Below are positions 24,401 through 36,192 of a stretch of DNA of 64,000 bases, piece by piece. The notes beneath the pieces were generated by a model, which had not been told where the DNA came from, did no database searches, and was given only the letters and a program-made list of their open reading frames with translations. The first letter of the stretch is position 1, and every line of letters starts with the position of its first letter. A program made the position numbers and the translations under genes. The stretch comes from Saturnia japonica (taxonomy: Eukaryota; Arthropoda; Insecta; Lepidoptera; Saturniidae): positions 21,819,590 through 21,883,589 of the forward strand of contig CM065308.1 in the NCBI GenBank assembly GCA_033032175.1, given 5' to 3'.

Positions 24401-27400
24401 CCAGCCGATCTGTAAGCGCCACAGGTGCTGCAGTATCGTGTAGTGGCTGAGTAAGCCGAGCGGGTCATAGATTGACATAACCGCACTCAGAGCTTCTCGC
24501 TTTGTAGGTGCCCGCTTGCGTGCGCGTACATCGGCTGGTACCCGATGCATGGACGTGTTAAACCCTAGTTCATCCGTAGCTGCATTCCAGTATAGGCCCA
24601 GGATCTTTTCTTGTTCATGCCCGCCAAGTTGTGCGCGTGATCGCCTTCACTGCGTTGTTGGATCGTTCCGTCGAGTATTCGCGTCGCGCGCTTGTCGGAG
24701 TCGCTGATTCTCGGTTCGCGGGCTACGCCGAGCGCGTCTATTTTGAAGTGCCGTTCTACGAGCTCGTGTAGACTTTCGTTCCGGATCTCGCTGCCAGTGT
24801 TGCGTTCAGGTGCGTATATGTGTAGCAGGGCTTCGCTGTGGCCGATGATCACGTGTGGTGCGGTTCCGTGCACCACCCAACCCAGTTGAGTTTTCGACGC
24901 CGCCGGCTGGTTCGGTTTACCGACGCGTAGCTCTCTGGATACGATCATCTCCCAGGGGTCCGTACCTATCAATATACGTGGCCTCGCCTTCTCGTAGCAC
25001 ACCTGCTTCACTTTCAAATTGCGCAAGTGAGCGTGTTGGAGTGTGCTTAGAGACACTGTTTGTTCGCGCAGTCGGAGTCCTTTTATCGTTCGAGCTCGGA
25101 ACTCGTGCTTCTTGTTGCCGCCCGGTTCGTACAACTTCGCTTGTACAATTTGGCTATTCGTGTACTCTTTGCCCATATTGACGCCTTGTAGTTGCAGTGG
25201 ATGTGACGGTCCATGCGCTCCGATGTCCTTGGCCAAGTCCTCGTCGATTAGCGATATAGTCGAGCCCTCGTCCAACAGAGCGTACGTGTTCACCGCTCCT
25301 TTGGGGCCCGATATAGTCGCCGGACAGATTTTTAGTATAATCTGTCTCGGTTCTATAGTTGTTGCGACCGCCATTACCGTCTCGCTCGTTGACAGTGTCA
25401 CGTTGTTCTGAGCTTGCTCTTCGCTATCGCTTGGTCTGTCGTTGTGAAGCGACGAGTGATGCGGACGACGACAGGAGTTAATACCGCACGGCTTTCCTTT
25501 GCAGTACACACGACGATGGCGTTTGTCAATACATTTGAAACAGACGCCTTTGCTCTTCACTAGCTCCCACCGTTGCTCGACTTTCAGTGCCTTGTATTGC
25601 GGGCACCGAGACAACGGATGGGGCTTATCGCAGCTAGGACACAGATGTTCGGTTTCTGTGTCCACCGTAGCAAAGACGTTCTGTCTCTTTCTGGCGGCGA
25701 CTTGCGGTGCGGCAGGCTTCAATACTTCGCGTCTAGAGGTCGCTGTCGAAGCGGTGGCGGGCGCATATGTGTGTTTTAACGCACGGCTCGCTTCACGCAT
25801 TAGGAAGCGTGATAATACAACGACCTCTGGATCCGTTGTTCCCTCGTTCTCTTCCGCATAGTCGCACCACCGGGACTTCAGGTGTGGGCTAAGTTTTTCT
25901 AATACTTCCCGAGCCAGCATCGGGTTGTACAGGTAGCTCCGCTTGTCGAGATTTAGTAAAACACAGACTATGTTTTGTAGTTTTACTGCGAACGCGCTCA
26001 GTTCGCTTGCGGTAGCTCCCGGTCGTGGTAATTTCCGCATATCATCCAGCGCCTTGTCTATAATTACTTCCGACCTGCCAAAACATTGTTCCAGTGTCCG
26101 CATGATTTCATCTGGATTGTTCGCGGTGTGTAGTAGCGCTGCCACTGCGTCGAGGGCGTCCCCACGCAGGCTGTTATGTTTCTAATCACAACGGTACTAA
26201 ATAATTTTTCTCTTCAAAAATACACCAAACTCAATTTTTTTTTTTGTTATAATACCAAATACCTTTAGTTAATGATCACCAAATTTTAGCGAATAAATTG
26301 AATGCACTATTAATACTTATTAAAAGATGTAGCTGGGTTATATGATAAGAAAGAGTAGGAGACGCGACGGGGCGAGCGCTAGATAGTAGATAGGTACTAA
26401 CTAATAAAGTTTGTTGGTCATTTATTATTTTTGAGTTAACAATGATTAGTTTTGAGGTCATTTGCTTTAATATGGTAGGAAAATGTAAACTTTTTGCTGA
26501 TAATTTTACATATAAATAGGGTTTTAATTTAGGTTTTTAGGTGATCAGTTACTATTTTTGGCCAGTAAGAGCGCTTTTTTGAGGTTATATTTTACTATAG
26601 CTACTAATTAGTTAAACATATGCCCTTCAAAACCGAGACTAGTCAATAATTTTTACCCACTCTTGAAAACTGATTTGGAAAGTCTAGTTTAACAGTATAT
26701 ACATCTCCAACCACTTCTTCTTCTTCTCCCTAACTTGTTAACTAGCCATCTTTAATGAAGACCATTACTGCCATTATACCAAGAGAATATAATGTCGTGT
26801 CTTATGACGACTTCAGAATCCTAACAAGATGGTTGGCTCCCTTATTAAAACTTTCAGAGTGCATGCTTTCAGTTTATATTTAGTATAATCCACCTCACTT
26901 ATGCACAAAAACCAAACTATATTATACAAAACGCCACCAATATTACATAATATAGGATCAAAAACCAAAGTAAATGAATTAACAATAAAAACCACAACAT
27001 GTCACTTTAAGATCACGTCAAAAAACTCAACAAAATCTTTCAGATGGAAACATCGAAGCATGAGGACTTTTAAGTACTTCGCACAGGATCTGCCACTCTG
27101 CAGCATTTGCTTAAAGTTGCAAAGCGACGGCTCTCTGCCTGATTGTAAGCACAGTACAATCTAAAAAGAACGACAACTATGAGAGGTCGGATTTTAGCTG
27201 GGTATACACTGGGTTATCCCAATACGCGACAAACTAAAAAACGTTGCGACCCGCTCCGGTACAGATGTCTACCACCCCGTAGCTCACAATTACTTGGGAG
27301 TTTTTACTGTCATTGGACGTAAGACACCGTTCCTCGTAGATAGTAATATGCTCAGTTATTCAGGTGTGCTGTAGTAATTTTTTAATTTAACCATGAACAT

Positions 27401-30400
27401 GGCCATACCCACAGACGTCTTCAACATGCTCATCGTAAGAAGCAGCTGTTTCTAACGCCCGTGAACAAGTTTACGGGAAAATCGTCCGCTCCTAGTCCAA
27501 ACTTGGCCAGGATTCGCAGCTGCCTCGATGAGTTTAAGGGCCGCGGCGTCTCCAGACCGGTGAAGTCTACTCCGAAGGCTCTCTCGATGGAGGACTTGAC
27601 GCCGACGAAGAGGATCAAACGAAATGGGTTAGTGAAACTAAATGAAGTAGTGAGTCTGAATGAAAACAAAACCGGAATGCATGAGTGATGACAAGTTAGT
27701 TGACAGCTGGATATTTAAAAATTATATTCAAACAGAATAAGAAGTAAATTATTTAAAATTAATATAAAAATATTCCTAGCTTAGACTTTTTGAAATACAT
27801 AGCAAACTGGTGACCAGTCTAATAAATGATCACTATCTAAAACAGGAGAGGACTTAATTTCTATCCGAAGTTAGTGACTGAAACAATCCTATTAAAACGC
27901 GTCGTATATGTGTTGCCAACCCTACAATTCAGACTAGTAGAAAAAAAGTGCTGCAGTGGAGTCATCTTATTCAAACCCTAAAGAAAGTTCTACTTACTTC
28001 AGAATCCACCACAAACTTTATCTTTACGAAACAGAAATGAGATAATCTTGGTCGTGGGGAAAGCGCCTACTCTTCATGGCATAGCAGAGGAGCAGGCCGC
28101 AGCTAGGATAGGCAGATTCATGCTCATGTCCTTATGGAGAAGACGCAGGGAAGACGTTCGTTGTCTTCGGAAAACGCTAGAAACCCAGGTAAATCGTACA
28201 ATCTATGAACCAGTTTTCACTTTATGACATTGTATTTTTTTTTTAAATAGGTCTTTGCATGTGACTTTATTGTTATTAAAGAATAGTGTTAATTCGGTGT
28301 CTCACTTGATGTTAAGTGGACAAGGGGCTCCAAAATAACGAACCAGTAAGCCTATGGATACAGATTCTCAAGTGTAATTATCTTACCATGTTGCTTTGCG
28401 ATAGCAGAATTGGATAAAATAGTCGATGGAGAATGAGAAAGTACATTGATAGCGGATGTAGTCATACCATCCTACAAATATCACTATGAAATTCTTTACT
28501 TCCATCTCTCTCCAAATTCCTCTGTTTCCAAAACGCGAAGCACCGAACCGTGCCACTGAGATTGGTCTGGTTGTGGTCTTAAATCGGGCACGAAAGCCTC
28601 AACCTCTAATTTATAGCAATAAATATAAAGTAAAAATTGAATCTCCAGGTCTCGTACTCGGAACGCTTACGCATCCAAGTTTGTGTACTGAAGTCTCTTA
28701 TGGACTCCGATAATGCCAAAGTGCGACTTGCCATGAAGGAACTGGACCGCTTGAAGCAACTACTGCGTGATAAGGATTTGGAGAAATCCATTCTGCAACG
28801 GGTACGCATCTTTAAGACTAAGTTCTGAATAATGTCCCGTAACAACTTTTACTTTGTTATTTATTTTCTTTAAAAAGTAAATTTAGATTGCTCCGATAAG
28901 TGCTGAAATGACATCATGTTATCAAAGAGAAGATACACGTGTTACAATGTCACAACTATGGAGATTTAGATAGACCAGACAAATTGGAGATGAAGAATGT
29001 TAAAATTAAGAAATTAATGGTCAGTCTGCAAGCCACGAGGATCGAAACCACGTAAATTCAACATTTTTTCTCAACATACTGGCATCGATTGTCATTTAAT
29101 CACTTTAAAGCGATATCACCACGCCTGTAAAGAATTTAAAAAATCTCGGTCTGAGAGAAGTTAACTACTCACTATTAATGAACTATTATTGTGTTTTACG
29201 TCAGCTATTATTAACTGTTCAGGAGAAACGTGCTTTAGAAAATGATGTATGTGCTGCTGAAGATCGAGTTTCCGAAATAAGTATTGGTATGTTCTACATC
29301 AAAAGTGCTATACTTACTCGTATATAGTAATTCATCGTTATATGATGAGTCAAACTATATGTTTTTAGACCAACTACTAAATTTTAGTTCAAGGAAAACC
29401 GTTGATATTTCGATATTCAATTGTCAGTTTAACTGAGTTACCTTAATTGGGCAATTTTAAATAAATCGCCAGCTGAATAAGTTTCCAAAATACAGTAGAT
29501 AGTGAACGAGGGAAAGCCAAGACGAGGTTTGAAAAGTTGCTTTTGGATATGTCACCGGATAATTATACGAACCGTTAGTTTATAATCAATCCAGTGAGTT
29601 TGAAAACTGTTTGTAGATTGTAAACTGGTACTAGAGTTTCGATGTCACGATTAGTAGAATAGTATAATTTTAATATTCTCTACGTTCTTGAGTACAGAAT
29701 GGCGCAACGCTCGTAATGAAGCGGACACATTGCGTATGGGTTGTACAGAGCGAGACAAGGCACTGGCGCAGGAGCGAGCCTCCGCAACTGATGCTCGTGC
29801 TCACCGAGACCAAGTCTTGGCCACTGTTAGTTGGTTAATACGTCCATGAACATTCTACTAGGCCATTTTTACTTATAAAACTCTCTCAAACACGTAACGT
29901 CAGTTCCATTTTACTTCCTGGGTCTTTCTCCTACGAGGCTATATTTTGTAAGCGACTTGCGTTCTGTACGCACATCGTATCTACTAGTTTAAATCGACGG
30001 GGCGAATATAGTTTATTTTGGGTAGCACCGTATACGGAAACCGACTTCATAGAACAGCATATCAGAAGGCGCCCTATGATTCACATATCAGTGGGAGATA
30101 GGCCTTTTATATCCATCTCGTAACAAATGCAGATAAATTTAAACGTTTTCATGCCAATGATAAAAAAGAATGGATATATCATCTTTTATATTTGAACCTC
30201 TTAAATTCATTGTATATTTTACATCTGGAGATCAGGGAAAACAGTAGTTACCGAAGATCTCTAACAGGTAAACTAAATGTAATATTTTATTAACTCATGA
30301 ACATATTTAAGGTCAATTAATATTCATAGTAATAAATAGTACAATATTAAATAAAAAATTACTTTTATAGCTGTCCCAAGTAGAAGAAGAATTAGAGGAG

Positions 30401-33298
30401 CATGTAGACATGTTGGCGAACGCCGAAGCCGAAGCTGCAGCATTGCGAATAGAAGTAGAAGAAAAGCGAAAGTCTCTAGACGATACCAACGAACTTCTCA
30501 AGATTGAAATAGAGTTAGTTACATAATACTTTAATAGCATAACTAGATTATGATATTTTCCTATACATACTCTCTTATAATCAAACTTTTATTAGACTTC
30601 ATCCAGCCATCATATTATATTAACCTAGTGAACACGTTACCTTAGTTTGACTTAACATTCACATCATGTTTCATATGAACATATATTTTATACATAATAT
30701 TAGGTCCTTACATATTAAATTGGGGTTTTGTACGGGAGGAATATAAAGTCTTTTTTTTTTAATATATTTAATTAACCAAAGTATACATCGTTCTTATCTA
30801 TGCACTTTTGCCATCTCATAGGTAGTTCATTGATCCCTTTAATAAAAAAAATCATGGGGGCGAGAATCAATAAACTCTTTGAAGGCAGTTTGGACTGCCG
30901 CATCGGAGTTGAATTTTTTTCCTTGTAAGAAGTTGTCCAAACTCCGGAAAAAATGGTAATCTGTTGGAGCTATGGCCGGGGAGTAAGGTGGATGTCGCAG
31001 ACATTCCAATTGTAGCTCATCTAACTTGGTGGTTGTTTGTTGTGCAGCGTGTGGTCTTGCGTTGTCGTGAAGCAGCAGTGGCCTAGAGCGATTGACCAAT
31101 CTCGGTTGTTTAGCAGCTAGTTCTTCCTTCATGGTTTGCAGTTGCTGACAATAGATATCTGCCGTAATCGTTTAGCCAGATTTTAGAAAGCTGTAGTGAA
31201 CGACACCGGCGCTAGTCCACCAAACACTCACAAGTAACTTTTTCTGAGTCAATTTTCGTTTAGGGCAGGATTTGGCTGGGTCTCCAGGGTTCAGCCATTG
31301 CGACGAGCGCTTCCGATTATCGTACAGTATCCACTTTTCATCACAAGTAATGATTCGATTTATAATCCCTTCATTATTGTGTCGGTTGAGCAAAGTAACT
31401 CAGCAGTCGACGCGTGTTTGCAAGTTCGGTTCACTCAATTCATGAGGTACCCATCGTTCAAGTTTTTTTACTTTCCCGATTTGCTTCAAGTGGATTAATA
31501 CAGTTTTATCACGTACCTCGAAGCCTGAAGCTATCTCTGAAGTGCTTTGTGATGGATCCGCTTCGACAATAGCCTTTAATTCTTTATTTTCCACTTTGGT
31601 CTCCGGCCGTCCACGGGGTTGGTTCTGAAGGTCGAAATTACCAGAACAAAAACGTTGAAACCAAAAACATACCATGCTTTCTTTTGCGACACCAGCGCCG
31701 TACACATCATTTATCCTAATTCGAGCTGTTTCTGCAGCACTGGTGCCACGGTAGAACTCGTACTCGTAAATATACCGATATTTTATGTTTTCCATTGTGC
31801 GGTAATAAGCGACGCCAAAGAAAAAAATTATGAGGACAAAACTGTTTTCAAAATTCAAATGTACCAGCTAAATGAATTTATAAATTTGTATTTGGAATTC
31901 TTAACGAAATAGGAGATATTTCAGATCAAAGTGGTCAGTACGACAAAACGCTAATTTCATATTTAAGGACCTAATATTATGTGTGGGTGATATTAAATAT
32001 GGGTCATATGTTCATATAGTAATCGGAGTAATTGTAATAAGAGATATCTAATCTAGGAGTCGAGAGCGCCTTACCCGCGAATGTTCGGATCTGAAGGTTC
32101 ACGTGTCTGTGGTGACTGCGGAAAACGGGACGATGAAGAGGTTGGTGGAGGAACTCCGCGCAGACCTCGTGCGGCTCGACAAACAGCTCAGGGTCACCAG
32201 GGAACAGCTTGAATGGTGGCCCAGACCTCTCACTAGGTTTGTTTATCTGACGATATTTTGTCGTTTACATATATATCTATATTAAGAGCTTCCATTGAAC
32301 TACCGGGGCGGCAATATTGACATAACTAGTTGATGGCTAAGAGTTTGTTTTTAACAAGCTGGGCAAGTTACTAGTCAGAACCTGATGTGAAATACGGTAC
32401 GGTGTAGAAACAACGGTGACTGTCGACGGCCGTTGCTGTCATGCTTGTAAACCGGCATCCTAATTAGGTACACACATAAGTATTTCGCAAGGGTAAAGCC
32501 ATAGTAAGTAGCTCGCTAAATATTTGCTTTGAAATGGCAAATTCGTATTATTTACCAGCTTAATATACCAGACATAGGTATTACGAATTTGCCATTGAAA
32601 TTAGGGAAAAACGTATTTAAAGGACGGTGACACAGCTGATTAACGAACGTGATTTTTTATACGTCTTTATATATGTAATTGGATTCCCAGAAACGCCTCC
32701 AACGATTTGGATGAAATTTTGATGTTTTGTATTACCTACAAGTTTATGGTATTTTTCCTTTTTTTTTTAAAATATCGAGCATATACCTCGGTCATCCAGG
32801 CATTGCTGACTTTATCTCAACAAGAAGTTTTATTTTAATTATATAACCGGACTCAACCTATAGTCGTCATAAGTTTAGTATTGTGGCCACAATTTCACCT
32901 GATCTTTATAGGTAATGGTAGCACGCTAAGCCTAGTAGAAGACTAGGTCTTAAATGGAGCTGCCGGAACACACCTATTGGTGTTTGACGACAAATGTTTA
33001 ACTTCAGTGTGGCTTTATAAAAAGCCCTACAACTGCTATGGTTTCATCACGATGTTTTCCTTCACCGGGCGCTCAGGCTCATTGCAGGGATTCGAACTCA
33101 AGTCGACCGACGCGGACTCCGTACACGCTACCATCATTATTTCAAAACGCAGCTATACGTAGTTTTTTGATGACCATGTCCCAGGATGCTCGGGCTGGCC
33201 AGGTCGTGGTTGCGGTGCCCGATGTCGATGCAGGAAGCCATACTGTGGAACCTACTGCCAGCCAGACACGGCTGCTAAATGAAACTACAATTCCTTAA
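21429..33298 (+). CDS. coiled-coil protein of unknown family, 9 exons, 433 residues
   Basis: Exons 21429-21559, 27415-27627, 28035-28188, 28649-28801, 29223-29286, 29698-29825, 30371-30513, 32057-32236 and 33163-33298 join in phase to 1302 nt with no internal stop. ATGs at 21429 and 21438 share the frame, with a stop upstream at 21348. Residues 1-115 are basic and Ser/Pro-rich with no clear domain. Residues 140-165 hold an Arg-rich patch ([14 protein letters not shown]). Residues about 165-380 are Glu/Lys/Arg/Leu-rich with heptad-like spacing, so a long coiled coil is likely. The tail is short and unstructured. I do not recognise the family; a cytoskeletal, centrosomal or sperm-structure role is possible, but nothing here proves it. 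Intron 1 (5.9 kb) holds a BEL/Pao fragment and the intron before exon 8 holds a mariner. Exon 1 rests on phase match, an open frame and a GTTAGT donor. The last exon's acceptor (TAG at 33160-33162) is less certain. Confidence 0.75.
21560..23480. other. intron 1 of coiled-coil gene, left part
   Basis: Apart from the fragment at 22545-22700 nothing was recognised between exon 1 and the repeat and BEL/Pao sequences of intron 1. Confidence 0.5.
22545..22700 (+). repeat. dispersed repeat fragment (ACCCGACCGAGTTTCTTGC)
   Basis: Contains aacccgaccgagtttcttgc, ccgaaccactattaggtag and ttagggcttaaaatgaataa, a pattern I associate with a common lepidopteran repeat. No second copy was found in the window. 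Confidence 0.3.
23645..23760 (+). repeat. same dispersed repeat, 3' end
   Basis: Has catcatcacttacgatcagg followed by tgagatagtggtcaaacgc and an A-rich end (gtaaaaaaaataaaag). The A-rich 3' end suggests a retroposed origin. Confidence 0.5.
23840..23920 (+). repeat. tRNA-like SINE head fragment
   Basis: Contains cgacgtggttgtgggttcaa followed by accctac, a B-box-like element with imperfect T-arm pairing. There is no full cloverleaf, so it is read as a SINE remnant and not a tRNA gene. It abuts the left end of the BEL/Pao fragment. Confidence 0.35.
23940..24605 (-). pseudogene. BEL/Pao post-RT (A17-like) region, truncated
   Basis: The minus strand from about 24605 encodes KILGLYW-type sequence, then [28 protein letters not shown] and [14 protein letters not shown], which are hallmarks of the Pao region after the reverse transcriptase. 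After about 24090 the sequence changes to a short segment that does not continue into RNase H, suggesting a second internal deletion. The frame is one of the two not used by the upstream gag-protease. Confidence 0.8.
24565..26178 (-). pseudogene. BEL/Pao gag-protease, 5' and 3' truncated
   Basis: One long open frame (about 530 codons). A DUF1759-like gag region (ALEQ/FGR-type, [14 protein letters not shown]) is followed by a Ser/Thr-rich linker, cysteine pairs [13 protein letters not shown] and [14 protein letters not shown] (zinc knuckle), and an aspartic protease with [12 protein letters not shown] and later [11 protein letters not shown]. The frame breaks near 24600, where it runs out of frame into the next region. 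The gag start is missing: the frame is closed by a stop just beyond 26178. Confidence 0.85.
26712..27020. repeat. copy of the 377-bp non-autonomous family
   Basis: Starts with cttcttcttcttctcc and shares the segments cacaaaaaccaaactatat and ccaccaatattacataatat with the nested insert at 56024-56400. It lies in intron 1 of the coiled-coil gene. The open frame from 26901 is contained in this repeat and is not a gene. Confidence 0.6.
30700..31974 (-). mobile_element. cecropia-type mariner (DD34D) in a gene intron
   Basis: A 1.27-kb element lies between exons 7 and 8 of the coiled-coil gene, in opposite orientation. The ends are inverted and imperfect (ttaggtccttacatatta at the left; aatttcatatttaaggacct at the right). 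They are flanked by TA at 30698-30699 and 31975-31976. The transposase closely resembles the cecropia mariner group known from moths, which supports a lepidopteran host. Confidence 0.9.
30772..31795 (-). pseudogene. mariner transposase, two stops and one frameshift
   Basis: The minus-strand frame starts at ATG 31795 ([14 protein letters not shown]) and shows the helix-turn-helix region, then [22 protein letters not shown] and APTDYHFF. There are 34 residues between the last two catalytic aspartates, so it is DD34D. A TGA follows RVDC near 31398 and a TAA follows FLKSG near 31170. A frameshift at the A-run around 30842-30849 shifts the last 20 codons, whose other frame ends at 30772. The length, 1024 nt, is one base out of frame, in agreement with a single indel. 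Confidence 0.88.
32880..33150 (-). repeat. same dispersed repeat, copy 3, in last intron of coiled-coil gene
   Basis: Starts attgtggccacaatttcacc and contains ctatggtttcatcacgatgt, the reverse complement of copy 1. The TAG used here as acceptor for the last exon (33160-33162) lies just beyond it. Confidence 0.6.
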
Positions 33299-34479
33299 CT
33301 ATATTACTGTACCAGATTTATTTTGTTAAATGTTAATCAAACTGATTTTAGCTAACACGAATAAATTAGTACTAAATAGTAGTTATTTTAACGTAAATAA
33401 CGTGATAAAAAGGCATCATAGGATCCATAGACTTTATCCAAAAGAATATCTTTTGGATATTGTCAATAAATTGTATTTGTATTTGTAATAGTAATATGGA
33501 TTTTTAACTTTAGATCGGATCACATTTAAAATATATTAGGTGAATAATTTCAAATAGAAATAGAGGTAACATATTATTATTAAATACGAAAGGTTAAAAA
33601 GACGTGGTTGAAAGGGGACGAGGTAAGTTTTGGTAAGTAATATTTACATTTTTATTGATATTTCATAGGAAGATGTTATTTAGTGAGTATTTCTTAGGTA
33701 AGTTTTAAGATGTTTTGTAAGTTATTTCTTGTTATATTTGAATAAAATTATGATTTTGAAATTGATGTCCGATTTTATTTCATTTTCGGAACTGATATAT
33801 CATGATCACCTTATGATAAATATATATTCCTTGCTAAAAAGATTTTAGTTACTGCAAGTACTAATAAACTTCTATAACTACATATCTAATATGATACCTA
33901 AGTAGGCAAAGAACAAATCTTGGACTTGAAGTACTATTTCGTCAAAACGCAGGCCCTTTTCCTGGCGGTGATATCATTAGGTGACGTGCAGAAAAGAGAT
34001 TGAAAGAGGAATGGTGAGGAAATAGGGATTTGATCAAATATCCTGCTTTGTAATAAAATATCAAATCATTATTGGTAATTGGACCCTTTGGAAAGAAATG
34101 TATTACAAGGTAACAACAAAAACCAGATGGTTAAAAATCTATTCATGAATCGGACTTTGGAGAATCAACCTAAGCTCTCGATCTCATAATCTACTGGAAG
34201 GCTGTGGAATGAATACCAAAATATTGTTTTAAACTTTAATGCCAATAATTAAAAGGGACCAACTTTAGGAATCCTTTTATACGTAAAAAGAAATTATGGT
34301 GAACCATAAATAGGCTGGCCAAAAAAAATATCGAATTGAGGATTTTTCTTTTTGAATTCAATCATAAAACGTTAAGTTAACGTTACTTAATTTGAAATAC
34401 GTGTCCATCATTTACCCATTTTTATCCAAAAATCCGGAGCCAACGAGGAGGACCCGTGTAGCTTCATAATGAACATTCC
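33299..34479. other. 3' flank of coiled-coil gene
   Basis: AT-rich. An aataaa is at about 33741 (tttgaataaaattatga), a possible polyadenylation signal about 440 bp after the stop. No other feature seen. Confidence 0.35.
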
Positions 34480-34905
34480 CGCAAGTACAAATTAAAAAAG
34501 AAAAAATTAAATTGTCTTATATGAAATAACTTGTTCGTAAGGATTAATATGATAACCTAAAAATAAAGCTCAAAATCAATTTTAATTTCAACGTAAAAAC
34601 TCGTAAAATACCTTATTTGCAAGTTTAAGAAATAGGCATATTTATGAACTTTTTTAGATAACTTAGAACAATATTTTTTAGAATATTATATTTAATATAT
34701 AACCATTACGCCACATCGATAAATAGTTCCGGAAATTTAATTCTCTTTTAAAAAAAATCAATTTTAAGTGTAAGGTTTAGCTTAGTTCCAGATAACCTAT
34801 CTATTTTCTGAATCTGATAGATATCAATAATCACTTTTCAACGACTGCTCCAGTTCCAAGATTACCATTTTAACAAACAGACAAAAAAAACTCTCCCTTT
34901 CTAAG
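34480..34905 (-). mobile_element. Helitron-like element, partial copy 4
   Basis: Shares aacttgttcgtaaggattaa and ttatttgcaagtttaagaaa-type segments with copy 2. It ends at ttaacaaacagacaaaa just before the satellite array. Confidence 0.4.
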
Positions 34906-34917
34906 TTATTATTATCT

Positions 34918-36100
34918 ATACAGGACTGTCTCGGAACAGACAAACCAAAGAAAATCAACATTTTAAACTTTGTATATGTGCGAACCTACACCCCGTTATT
35001 ACTGTATATACACTGCTAATTCTGAACAGACAAACCAAACAAATCTACTGTGTTTAACACTTATTTATGGTCGGATCCCTACCACCTATATTATTATAAT
35101 ACTACTAATTCTAAAGAAAGCCTAAAAGAAATCATACATGTTAACACTAAAGTATTGTCGATCCCTACTTACCCGGTATATTACTGGTATACAGATAATC
35201 TCTGAACACGACAAACCAAAAGAAAATCATACATGTGTTTAACACTATATGTATGATGGTCACGATCCCTACCACCCCGCTATATTACTGTATATACACT
35301 GACTAATCTCTGAACACGACAAACCAAAAGAAAATCATACATGTGTTTAACACTATATGTATGATGGTCGCGATCCCTACCACCCCGCTATATTACTGTA
35401 TATACACTGACTAATCTCTGAACACGACAAACCAAAAGAAAATCATACATGTGTTTAACACTATATGTATGATGGTCACGATCCCTACCACCCCGCTATA
35501 TTACTGTATATACACTGACTAATCTCTGAACACGACAAACCAAAAGAAAATCATACATGTGTTTAACACTATATGTATGATGGTCGCGATCCCTACCACC
35601 CCGCTATATTACTGTATATACACTGACTAATCTCTGAACACGACAAACCAAAAGAAAATCATACATGTGTTTAACACTATATGTATGATGGTCGCGATCC
35701 CTACCACCCCGCCATATTACTGTATATACACTGACTAATCTCTGAACACGACAAACCAAAAGAAAATCATACATGTGTTTAACACTATATGTATGATGGT
35801 CGCGATCCCTACCACCCCGCTATATTACTGTATATACACTGACTAATCTCTGAACACGACAAACCAAAAGAAAATCATACATGTGTTTAACACTATATGT
35901 ATGATGGTCGCGATCCCTACCACCCCGCCATATTACTGTATATACACTGACTAATCTCTGAACACGACAAACCAAAAGAAAATCATACATGTGTTTAACA
36001 CTATGTGTATGGAGGTCGCGATCCCTACCACCCCGCTATATTACTGTATATACACTGACTAATCTCTGAACACGATAAACTAAAAGAAAATTATAGATGG
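34918..36100. repeat. satellite array, units of about 90 then 108 bp
   Basis: Tandem units marked by ctgaacacgacaaacc. Start points of this mark are at 34932, 35022, 35111 and 35202 (spacing 89-91) and then 35310, 35418, 35526, 35634, 35742, 35850, 35958 and 36066 (spacing exactly 108). The eight 108-bp units are nearly identical; the left ones are diverged and about 18 bp shorter. Each long unit has an imperfect palindrome, atcatacatgtg...tatgtatgat. A poly(A) retroposon ends the array at 36101. Confidence 0.95.
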
Positions 36101-36192
36101 TTTTTTTCTTTCTCACTGACTATACTGTTAGCCTAAGGGGCCCTAAAGAAATAGAGCCACTGATGGGTTTGACAGCTTCACCAGGCTTGGGG
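36101..36192 (-). repeat. short poly(A) retroposon, copy 3, at the satellite end
   Basis: A T-rich run at 36101 directly after the last, incomplete satellite unit is followed by ctgactatactgttagccta and acagcttcaccaggcttggg. It has a few extra bases in the middle compared with the other copies. Confidence 0.7.

Larger units (their letters stand above)
23906..26178 (-). mobile_element. BEL/Pao retrotransposon fragment lacking the RT core
   Basis: The minus strand carries gag with zinc knuckles and a DUF1758-type protease, joined almost directly to the Pao (peptidase A17-like) region that normally follows the reverse transcriptase. No LTR was found on either side. The right end starts inside gag near 26178 and the left end runs into unrelated sequence near 23906. 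It lies in intron 1 of the coiled-coil gene, opposite to it, and its base composition is clearly more GC-rich than the flanks. Confidence 0.85.

Noticed and set aside
26901..27164. Plus-strand frame of 87 codons upstream of exon 2 of the coiled-coil gene
   Set aside because: Most of it is a copy of the 377-bp repeat also found at 56024, and its phase does not join the gene. The exon at 21429-21559 does.
30670..32015. Inverted catatgaac/gttcatatg words flanking the cecropia-type mariner
   Set aside because: Short and AT-rich, outside the TA duplication; most likely chance.
33163..33298. Alternative last-exon acceptor CAG before gatgctcgg
   Set aside because: It has a better pyrimidine tract but leads to a frame with poor codon use and a different ending. 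The TAG at 33160-33162 keeps the natural frame; RNA data could reverse this choice.
34918..36100. Regular repeats that might be taken for a CRISPR array
   Set aside because: The units are contiguous 108-bp tandem copies with no unique spacers, and the window is eukaryotic. This is a satellite.
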